A DNA stretch of 64,000 bases from Parapedobacter tibetensis (GTDB lineage: Bacteria > Bacteroidota > Bacteroidia > Sphingobacteriales > Sphingobacteriaceae). The DNA is taken from the NCBI RefSeq assembly GCF_024704835.1, contig NZ_JAMXBE010000001.1, forward strand, positions 558,001-622,000. Direction: 5' to 3'. Numbering within the stretch: the first letter of the stretch is position 1; each line of letters begins with the position of its first letter. This document shows positions 46,491-53,828 of this stretch, in pieces. A program made the position numbers and the translations under genes. A model generated the notes under the pieces. That model searched no databases and was not told the origin of the DNA. It worked only from the letters and a program-made list of their open reading frames with translations.

Positions 46491-47084
46491 TTACAGGTCT
46501 TTGTCGATAAATAAGACTAACACCATAGGAATTAGTATCAGCAGATCGTTTTTGAGCTTTTTGTTCGCATTTTTGAGATGCATCTTAACGGTGTTTTCAG
46601 ACAAATGGAGTTCTTCGGCTATGGCTTTGACGGCCATGCCTTGTTCACGGCTCATGCGAAAAGCCAATTGGCATTTTGGGGGAAGTCGGTTGATGCTTTG
46701 TTCGATACGCTGCTGTAGTTCTTTGGCAATGTACTCGCCCTCGGGGGATGTGGTATCGGCTACATCTATCGCATCATCCCATTCCGCCTGCGCATGACGG
46801 CGGTGATTTCGTGCCATCATGCTGAAGGATTGGTATTTGACTGATACGGAAAGGTAGGTATTTAGTGAATGGCTCAGTAGCAATGTCTCCCGCCGCTTCC
46901 ATAAACTCAAAAACACATTCTGCACGCATTCCTCCGCTTCCTCAGCACTATCAAGCAGGTTGGCGGCGACAACAAATAACTTATCCCAATAGCGGTTATA
47001 CAGCTCCACCAAGGCTCGCTCCTTGCTGTCACTCAGTCCTTGTAGCAGATCGGTATCATTATATTGGCTGTAATCAGTGACCAC
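46491..47084 (-). CDS. ECF sigma-70 factor (Bacteroidota PUL type)
   Basis: 197 residues with region 2 (RALVELYNRYWDKLFVVAANLL) and region 4 (INRLPPKCQLAFRMSREQGMAVKAIAEELHLSENTVKMHLKNANKKL). The C-terminal LLILIPMVLVLFI is hydrophobic, as in other Bacteroides-expansion ECF factors. The only good start is GTG at 47084. It precedes the FecR gene by 70 bases and should drive the SusC/SusD genes. Confidence 0.94.
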   Translation of the reverse strand: MVTDYSQYNDTDLLQGLSDSKERALVELYNRYWDKLFVVAANLLDSAEEAEECVQNVFLSLWKRRETLLLSHSLNTYLSVSVKYQSFSMMARNHRRHAQAEWDDAIDVADTTSPEGEYIAKELQQRIEQSINRLPPKCQLAFRMSREQGMAVKAIAEELHLSENTVKMHLKNANKKLKNDLLILIPMVLVLFIDKDL

Positions 47085-47183
47085 GCTCAGTTTATTTGGC
47101 GCCGGAAAGTTAGTGATTATTTAACTGATACGCAACCTGCCTCCAAAATAGAGCGGTTACAAGCGGGTAACCGTTCAACGCTT

Positions 47184-48614
47184 CTATTTTTCAGATCCAG
47201 GCATTTCCCCACGAACCCCTTTTGACTCCAGGGGCTGTCCCGTCTCCCGGTCAAACCAATCCGGCGTAAGCTGATCGGGGGTACTGTCGGCAGTCTCTGC
47301 TCGCCAACGTTCCATTGTCGTCCGAAGGCGTTCCAATTCATCGACATATCGAGGTAGAGAAGCCACATTGACCAGCTGCTCGGGATCAGATCGGCAATCG
47401 AACAGCTCCTCCCGCGGGCGAGGGGTCGCAAAAATATCCGCTTGTGCGGCACTGAGCCTTCCGGCATCCCGTGCTTGTTTTAATTCCGCGAAAGATGGGC
47501 TATTCACTGCATCAGCAGGCCCTTGGTTTGGCAACCATGGGCGCAAATTCAATATGTAAAGGAAATCGTCGGTTCGAACCATTCGCTCCAATGCCTCATA
47601 ATCGTGCCAATTATGCTCTGCAAACACATATTCACGGAAACGTATAGCAGGGTCATCAAACAGCCCGCAGAATGACAACCCTTGAATGCTCTCAGGAATA
47701 TCAACATCTGCCAATTCCAACAAGGTTGGCGCGATGTCTATCGTACTGAGCAAACTACTGCTCACAACGCCCTCCTTTTTAATGCCCATAGGCCATTTGA
47801 CGATAAAAGGTGTTTTGACGCCACTGTCGTACAGTCGGGTCTTGGCACGCGGGAATGGGCGCCCATTGTCCGACAGGATAATCAGCACCGTATTTTCCAG
47901 TACCCCCTGCCTTTCGAGCTCTGCTTCCACTTCTCCAATAGCACGGTCAAAACGGCTGATTTCGTCGTAGTAGGCCGCTAAGTCGTTTCGGGTTCCTTCC
48001 GCATCAACCAGATGCGAGGGGACGATGACTTCATTCGGGCTATGGCTGCCACTCAGGTCATTGGGTCCCCAAGGCCGGTGGGGGTCATTAGCAGCAAACC
48101 AACAGAAAAACGGCTTGTCTTTAGGCCGGGCCTGCAAGGTGCTCACCCATCTGGCCTCCCCGCCGTTTCCGTTGAGTTTTCCTTCTTGTATGATATCAAA
48201 ACCACGCTTGGCTGGTTCACCCATATGCCATTTGCCGGCTTGGGCGGTGTAATAACCTGCGCTTTGCAATAACTCCGCAAAAGTAACTACCTCAGGGGGC
48301 AATGGTGTGTGCAATTCAGCGGCACCCGTATTATGTGGATATCTGCCCGACAGGATGCTGCTGCGACTGGGGCTGCATGAGCTGGTCGTCACATAGGCAT
48401 TGGTGAATCGCAACCCCTCAGTCGCTATGTGATCGATATGTGGGGTGTTTACCGCTGGGTTGCCATAGCAGCCTACGTCTTCAGCTCCTAGATCGTCCGC
48501 AATGAGCAGCACGATATTGGGCCGCCTGTCTTGGCCATATCCCGCAACATCCCTTCCCAATAACAGGACGAGTATGGTTATGCTGAAAACGATACTTTGT
48601 TGATTAAAAATCAT
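47184..48614 (-). CDS. S1 family sulfatase (arylsulfatase A/heparan sulfatase-like)
   Basis: 476 residues with a signal peptide (about 1-25, ending near GYGQD). Metal-binding D40-D41 in VLLIADDLGAED, the formylglycine motif C80-S-P-S-R84 with SSILSGRYPHNTGA, AGKWHMG, and FFCWFAANDPHRPWG followed by LSDNGRPFPRAKTRLYDSG. It is a cysteine-type sulfatase, so it needs a maturase encoded elsewhere. Presumably removes sulfate from a glycan that the GH20 enzyme and the GH-A enzymes process. Confidence 0.92.
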   Translation of the reverse strand: MIFNQQSIVFSITILVLLLGRDVAGYGQDRRPNIVLLIADDLGAEDVGCYGNPAVNTPHIDHIATEGLRFTNAYVTTSSCSPSRSSILSGRYPHNTGAAELHTPLPPEVVTFAELLQSAGYYTAQAGKWHMGEPAKRGFDIIQEGKLNGNGGEARWVSTLQARPKDKPFFCWFAANDPHRPWGPNDLSGSHSPNEVIVPSHLVDAEGTRNDLAAYYDEISRFDRAIGEVEAELERQGVLENTVLIILSDNGRPFPRAKTRLYDSGVKTPFIVKWPMGIKKEGVVSSSLLSTIDIAPTLLELADVDIPESIQGLSFCGLFDDPAIRFREYVFAEHNWHDYEALERMVRTDDFLYILNLRPWLPNQGPADAVNSPSFAELKQARDAGRLSAAQADIFATPRPREELFDCRSDPEQLVNVASLPRYVDELERLRTTMERWRAETADSTPDQLTPDWFDRETGQPLESKGVRGEMPGSEK

Positions 48615-48734
48615 AAGCTGCTCAATACTAGGGTAAAAAAATCTTCAAAGCCGGTCAACCACCGCTTATGAATTTCGGTTTATTTTTTGGAAAGTTAATC
48701 ATTATTCAGCATTCAGTCAGGTATCTCCTCAACA

Positions 48735-48747
48735 GGGTGCAATTCAA
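48735..48747. repeat. 13-bp direct repeat, left of the GH20 gene
   Basis: GGGTGCAATTCAA occurs here and again at 51197-51209, on either side of the GH20 gene, in the same orientation. The two matches stop at 13 bases. A 7-bp hairpin (GCACCAA/TTGGTGC, 48804-48821) lies between the left copy and the gene. Confidence 0.6.
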
Positions 48748-48858
48748 GGCCAAGCCAGCGGCCTTTGGATCGGGAAAGACTCACTGGTGATATGCATGGA
48801 CAGGCACCAATTCTTTGGTGCGCAACCGCTTTGTTAAAAAAGTAATAAGCACTTACAC

Positions 48859-51126
48859 TTAATATATCACAATTTCATCCGTGAATAGAAAGGCTTGATT
48901 TACATTGGTGGCTACTACCCGCACATAACGTGCAGTCTGTCCGGCATCAAACTCCAACTCGAAAGTCTTGAACTGTAAGGAGGGGTCATCTTTTGAAATA
49001 TCGTTGACCACGATTCCCGTTTCCCGGAAATTCTTACCGTTATCCGATAACAATATTTTCACTTCCCCGGGCATAAAAATACCCGGTCCTTTATGTTGCA
49101 TGAAACGGATGGCAAGCGACTGGATAGCCTCTCTCCTTTCGAAATCAATCGTTATATCCAAATCATTCAGGAATCCCTGCCATTGTCCATCGCCATAAGT
49201 GAGTTCGCCTTTCTGTCCGTTGGTGAGTGTGGCTTCCCCCTGGGCCGGATAGCGATCGTTCCATTTCGTATGATAGGTCACTTTTTTTCCAATGGCTTTG
49301 TGCAGATCGGCTCGATCTTCTGTCACTCCACCCATTCTGGCAGAATCCCTGAAATAAGCGGCTTTGATGGTAGCTGGCACCGATAGCTCGAAAGGTTTAC
49401 TATACAATGGCGAATTGACAGTAGGTTTGCTTCCATCAATGGTATAATGAATATTATTTTCGTGTTGTTCGGACAAAAGTGATATGATATTGAGTTGCGT
49501 ATCTGCATTAAAATCGATGGCAATATCCACCTCGTATGAGGGCCGGTAGTAGTTTACATGGAGCTGCTGCAAGAGCGTATAGTGGCGACGCAGCCTTATC
49601 GAAAAACCATCCCAATCACGACGCTCTTGGGCCGACCATAACACCTCGGCGAGGGCCAAAGCACGAGGAAACGCCATGTATTCAACATGTTCTTGGGTGG
49701 GCATGTATTCCGTCCAAATATTGCCTTGGGCACCAAGCACATGTTTGGTTTTATCCGCTGCGATTTCCTTTGGTATTGGGTCATAAGCATACACTTTAGA
49801 CAACGGGATATAGCCACCAATCGCTTCAGGCTGTGTGCGCGGGTCGCTTTGATAATAATCGAAATAAAGGTGTGAATTGGGTGTCATGATAACATCATGG
49901 CCCGCGTTGGCCGCGTCTATCCCCCCTTGTTCGCCACGCCAGCTCATCACCGTGGCACCGGACGACAGTCCGCCTTCTAGTATTTCATCCCAACCAACAA
50001 GTTTTCTTCCGTTGGACTGCAAGAATTGATCCATCTGCTTCACCGCATAGCTTTGCAATTCGTCTACATCTTTCAGCCCTTCCTTTCCCATCAATGCCTG
50101 ACATTTGGCGCAGGTTTTCCAAGATTCCTTATTCGCTTCGTCCCCGCCGATATGGATGTATTCGGATGGGAAAATATCCATCACCTCGGTCAATACATCG
50201 GTAAGAAAAGTGAACGTCTCCGCATTGCCAATGCAATACTCGGCATGCTTATGTGGCTCGCCCCTGCATGACAATTGGGGATAGGCAGCTAACACCGCTT
50301 CAGAATGTCCGGGCATCTCGATCTCCGGGATCACGGTAATTCCTTTACGTGCTGCATATGCCACCAGTTCACGGGCTTCATCCTGTGTATAATAACCCCC
50401 GCTTGCATTGGGGTGACCTTCATCCAAGTATCTTCGCCCGTTATGCCACCAATCTTTCCACGCCACATGGGTGCGCCAGGCTGCATATTGGGTCAATTCA
50501 GGATATTTCTTGATTTCCAACCGCCAACCCGGTCCATCGGTAAGATGCCAATGAAACCTATTGAACTTGTAAAGCGCCATCAGATCAATGAATTTCTTCA
50601 GAAAGGACAGTGGGTAAAAATGCCTGGAGACATCCAAATGAAGCCCACGGTAACCAAATCTGGGTCGGTCTTCGATAAGCATGGCCGGCAATGCCCCACC
50701 ATCAGGCTGGGTATAGGCCAATTGCAGCAATGTCATGATCCCATTAATCATGGCCTCGGGCTGGTGGGCCATGAGTACGATACCACTTGTATCTACCGTT
50801 AAGCGATATGCGTTGGATGGTAATTTGTCGATGCCTTCGGCCTGCACCAAGCGCACTCCAGATTCTGGAACGCGTTTGCGCGATTTAATACGCTCAACTT
50901 CCATGAAATTGGTATGAGGGTGTTCCGATAGTAATGAAGCCACTTCCATAAACGGTTCAAAAGCATGGAGTGATGTCGTAGCAGGAAACACAAATTTGCC
51001 TTCATGAATTTCTAGTACACTGGGCCGGGGGATGATGGAAACCTGACCTTGGGCGTGGGCAGAAACCATCGGGATAGACAACACGATGATTACACCCAAC
51101 ATCAATCGAAGTGCATATTGAGCCAT
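48859..51126 (-). CDS. Beta-N-acetylhexosaminidase (GH20)
   Basis: About 755 residues from the ATG at 51126; an in-frame upstream ATG would add 21 residues. Signal peptide to about residue 26 (VSAHAQG). GH20b-like N-domain, then the TIM barrel with GLHLDVSRHFYPLSFLK, FHWHLTDGPGWRLEI, EIEMPGHSEAVLAAYP and the catalytic pair D329-E330 in HIGGDEANKESW. After about 520 a chitobiase-type C-terminal domain and an F5/8-like module (VVNDISKDDPSLQFK, ARYVRVVATNVNQ) follow. Removes terminal GlcNAc/GalNAc by substrate-assisted catalysis. First gene of the PUL. Confidence 0.94.
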   Translation of the reverse strand: MAQYALRLMLGVIIVLSIPMVSAHAQGQVSIIPRPSVLEIHEGKFVFPATTSLHAFEPFMEVASLLSEHPHTNFMEVERIKSRKRVPESGVRLVQAEGIDKLPSNAYRLTVDTSGIVLMAHQPEAMINGIMTLLQLAYTQPDGGALPAMLIEDRPRFGYRGLHLDVSRHFYPLSFLKKFIDLMALYKFNRFHWHLTDGPGWRLEIKKYPELTQYAAWRTHVAWKDWWHNGRRYLDEGHPNASGGYYTQDEARELVAYAARKGITVIPEIEMPGHSEAVLAAYPQLSCRGEPHKHAEYCIGNAETFTFLTDVLTEVMDIFPSEYIHIGGDEANKESWKTCAKCQALMGKEGLKDVDELQSYAVKQMDQFLQSNGRKLVGWDEILEGGLSSGATVMSWRGEQGGIDAANAGHDVIMTPNSHLYFDYYQSDPRTQPEAIGGYIPLSKVYAYDPIPKEIAADKTKHVLGAQGNIWTEYMPTQEHVEYMAFPRALALAEVLWSAQERRDWDGFSIRLRRHYTLLQQLHVNYYRPSYEVDIAIDFNADTQLNIISLLSEQHENNIHYTIDGSKPTVNSPLYSKPFELSVPATIKAAYFRDSARMGGVTEDRADLHKAIGKKVTYHTKWNDRYPAQGEATLTNGQKGELTYGDGQWQGFLNDLDITIDFERREAIQSLAIRFMQHKGPGIFMPGEVKILLSDNGKNFRETGIVVNDISKDDPSLQFKTFELEFDAGQTARYVRVVATNVNQAFLFTDEIVIY

Positions 51127-51445
51127 ATGAACAGTTTGTTTTAGTACGTATCTGACTACAAACTTAATTAAAATGCTTCTATTATGCAATTAAGACGGGT
51201 GCAATTCAAAGCGCTCCTCGTCTTTGCGAACCAGCGGGGGGGGCATAAGCGATGGAGTGACCGCAAAGCAGCTCCGAAGGAAACCAATCTAACCCTGACG
51301 AAGATTGGCTTTTATCAGCTCCGCTGCCCCATACAGGTGTCCCCATAATTTTCCAAATAAAAAAACACTGCGCATGGTGGTTGAATTATGAGTGAAAATT
51401 TATGATTATTTTGGATATTGCATCCGATAGCCATAACGAAGATAT
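51127..51445. other. Intergenic spacer with two dyads
   Basis: No gene seen. It has the right copy of GGGTGCAATTCAA (51197-51209), a dyad CTTTGCG/CGCAAAG spanning about 51220-51267, and a CCAATCT/AGATTGG stem (51284-51308) followed by CTTTTAT, which looks like a terminator or REP-like relic. The GH20 promoter and the start region of the plus-strand gene lie here. Confidence 0.45.
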
Positions 51446-52120
51446 ATGCCTGATAAACAGCGTCAGCGGAATTATTACAAAAAGGTAAGCATCCACAAAT
51501 TCGAACTGGACTGGCAGGCGAAATTCTGGGAGCTGAAAGCCTTTAAAGACAAATTCGGGCATTGCAATGTTCCGCAACATTGGCAGGAAAACCACGTATT
51601 GGGGAGGTGGGTGATCCGCCAAAGGGTGCGGAAAGACAAATTGTCCCCTGACCGGATAGATAGGCTCAACGGTATCGGGTTCATCTGGGATTTACCGGAC
51701 TTTTGGTGGGAGTGCAAGTACAGCGAGCTATTGGCTTTTAAGGAAAAATACGGACACTGCAATGTATCGAAAGGAACGGACGGCTACAAACCACTTGCTG
51801 ATTGGATAGTAAAACAGCGGAAGGATTTTAAGCAAAAGGAAACAAGGCTTGACACTTGGAAAATCGGGAAACTCAATCAAGCCGGTTTTAATTGGGGAAC
51901 CATCATCCGTGTTCCGTGGGAATATAGGTACAAGGAACTCAAGGAATTCGAAAAGGAACACGGTCATTGCCGGGTTCGGCAAGGGTGGAAGGAAAACCCT
52001 TCCTTAGGCAACTGGGTTTCTATACAACGCAGGAAAAAGAGGGAATTACCGCAGGGAAAAATTGACTTACTTGACAGGATCGGATTTGATTGGGTGTTAA
52101 AGAAGCGCCGCAAAACCTGA
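51446..52120 (+). CDS. Stand-alone helicase-associated (HA) domain repeat protein
   Basis: 224 residues made of three HA (PF03457-type) repeats, at about 21-76, 86-147 and 153-215. Each has W-x5-(E)L-x-x-FK-x-KxGHCNV then L-x-x-W-x-x-x-QR and a closing RLNxIGFxW. Usually HA repeats are C-terminal parts of large helicases, where they may bind nucleic acid; here there is no helicase. Very basic. Function unknown. It precedes the RHS locus but is separated by 370 bases. Confidence 0.85.
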   Translation: MPDKQRQRNYYKKVSIHKFELDWQAKFWELKAFKDKFGHCNVPQHWQENHVLGRWVIRQRVRKDKLSPDRIDRLNGIGFIWDLPDFWWECKYSELLAFKEKYGHCNVSKGTDGYKPLADWIVKQRKDFKQKETRLDTWKIGKLNQAGFNWGTIIRVPWEYRYKELKEFEKEHGHCRVRQGWKENPSLGNWVSIQRRKKRELPQGKIDLLDRIGFDWVLKKRRKT

Positions 52121-52489
52121 GGCGGCGGAAGGGTACTTTGCAGTGGTTTCAGCTTGTCCGGTAGCTTCTCGAATTTGCCTTCATAAGGGTGCCCGTCATT
52201 TAATCGTTTCCCAGTATTTAAATAATCATCCAACTCCGGCCTTCATTACCCGTTCGGTGAAAACGGGAAACCATGAAAAAATTCAAAACTTAATTTGGAA
52301 TTGTGGAAATGTATCCCGATAATTACAGTGGATAAGACATCAGCCTAAACGTGTGTAAGATTCCATCAGGGTGTATTTTCGGCTAATGTGTGCGGGGGTG
52401 GATGGCCCCAAGGGCATATTTAATGATTAAACCGATTTACGTAAACCAACAGATCAACTTGAGGAATTAACATACACCAATTAACATTT
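52121..52489. other. Intergenic region upstream of the RHS locus
   Basis: No coding frame recognised. The stretch becomes A+T-rich towards 52490 and ends with AATTAACATTT before the first tail-fibre-like gene. It should hold the promoter for the locus; I see no clear TAnnTTTG/TTTG pair. Confidence 0.4.
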
Positions 52490-53152
52490 ATGAAACCTAT
52501 ACTCACCTTTATAGCCCTGCTATGCGCATGTGCCTTACACCTATCCGCCCAAAATTTATTTCCAACCACCAAAAATACCTATGTAACGATAGACGGTGGC
52601 GGGATCAAACTAATCAGCCCGGTTACGACGGGAGGATGGGCAAGGGGCATAAGTTTTTATACCAACCAGCAACCCAGCGTACGGGCTATGGAAATGGGTA
52701 TGTTCGGATCCGCTGAAGAAGTCCTGCGTTTTTACATGGCCTATGGGCAGAGCCCATGGAATTCAAAACTTGGTATTCACATTCTGCCAAATGGCAATAT
52801 CGGCATCGGCACCATTGACCCGCGAGCGAAGCTGGCTGTTGATGGCAACATCCTGGCCAAGGAAGTAAAGGTGAAGACGGATATCACCGTGCCGGACTAC
52901 GTGTTCGAACCGGACTACGAGCTACCAACGCTACAGTATATCGAGGCCTATGTGAAAGAGCACAAACACCTGCCGGAAATCCCCTCCGCGGCAGAGATCC
53001 AGCGTGACGGCCTCGACTTGGCTGAGATGAACCTGCTGCTGCTGAAGAAGGTGGAGGAAATAACACTGGTTTTGATCGAGAAGGAGAAGGCAGAAAAACT
53101 TCAAAATGTCCGCATCGAACGCTTGGAAAAGCAACTGCAAAACAAACATTGA
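52490..53152 (+). CDS. Tail-fibre-like secreted protein 1
   Basis: 220 residues. Signal peptide (TFIALLCACALHLSAQ); an N-terminal beta-rich variable part (about 22-95); then GNIGIGTIDPRAKLAVDGNI, VPDYVFEPDYELPTLQYIEAYVKEHKHLPEIPSA and DGLDLAEMNLLLLKKVEEITL, the shared C-terminal module of many Bacteroidota proteins that accompany RHS genes, ending in a coiled coil. Possibly a fibre or adhesin forming trimers, by analogy with phage tail spikes. First gene of the RHS operon. Confidence 0.75.
   Translation: MKPILTFIALLCACALHLSAQNLFPTTKNTYVTIDGGGIKLISPVTTGGWARGISFYTNQQPSVRAMEMGMFGSAEEVLRFYMAYGQSPWNSKLGIHILPNGNIGIGTIDPRAKLAVDGNILAKEVKVKTDITVPDYVFEPDYELPTLQYIEAYVKEHKHLPEIPSAAEIQRDGLDLAEMNLLLLKKVEEITLVLIEKEKAEKLQNVRIERLEKQLQNKH
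52798..53072 (+). repeat. Direct repeat shared by the two tail-fibre-like genes
   Basis: The DNA of this C-terminal module and that at about 53473-53747 are near-identical over most of their length, for example GGCAACATCCTGGCCAAGGA and GACGGATATCA. The two copies lie 675 bases apart. Recombination between them would swap or delete the variable N-terminal part of one gene. Confidence 0.75.
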
Positions 53153-53198
53153 CCGAACCCTACAACAATAACCATATAAACAACTTATTCGTTTTGAT

Positions 53199-53825
53199 AT
53201 GAGGACTTTCAAGAATGTAAATGAAACGGTAAAGAAAATGCTGGCCACAGGCCTCATTTGTCTGGGCATTTGCTCGCTTAATGCCCAGACATACACAGGT
53301 CTATTCCGTACCATAAGTGGTAACACCACTTACCACCAGTTCAACAGGAACGGGGCTGGCGCGGCGGTATATGTTAACCAAGAGGACACCACCAATCCGA
53401 TATTTCGACTATCCAGCGGAACTGCGCAAGCCAATGTAAATGTTCGGTTTACGGTGGAGAATAATGGAAACGTAGGCATCGGCACCATCACCCCACAGGC
53501 CAAACTGGCCGTCAACGGCAACATCCTGGCCAAGGAGGTAAAGGTAAAGACGGATATCAGCGTACCGGACTATGTGTTCGAGCCGGATTATAAGCTTCCC
53601 TCATTATCAGAGGTGGAAGCCTATGTGAAAGAGCACAAGCACTTACCGGGGATCTCTTCGGCAAAGGACATTCAACGTGATGGCCTTGACCTTGCCGAGA
53701 TGAACCTGCTGCTGTTGAAGAAGATTGAGGAGATGACATTGATGATGATCGAGAAAGCAAAGACAGATAGAGCGGGTTACCGGTCGATTGGAAAAATTGG
53801 AGAACGCGGACAAAAACACGGATGA
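53199..53825 (+). CDS. Tail-fibre-like secreted protein 2, with frameshifted C-terminus
   Basis: 208 residues. Paralogue of the preceding protein: a different N-terminal part (AQTYTGLFRTISGNTTY), then the same C-terminal module (GNVGIGTITPQAKLAVNGNI and onward). The frame ends with TDRAGYRSIGKIGERGQKHG, unlike the coiled coil of its partner. One base shifted, the DNA reads QIERVTGRLEKLENADKNTD and would stop at TGA 53830-53832, overlapping the next start as ATGA. This suggests a single extra base near 53761-53763, by mutation or sequencing error. Confidence 0.78.
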   Translation: MRTFKNVNETVKKMLATGLICLGICSLNAQTYTGLFRTISGNTTYHQFNRNGAGAAVYVNQEDTTNPIFRLSSGTAQANVNVRFTVENNGNVGIGTITPQAKLAVNGNILAKEVKVKTDISVPDYVFEPDYKLPSLSEVEAYVKEHKHLPGISSAKDIQRDGLDLAEMNLLLLKKIEEMTLMMIEKAKTDRAGYRSIGKIGERGQKHG

Positions 53826-53828
53826 CCA

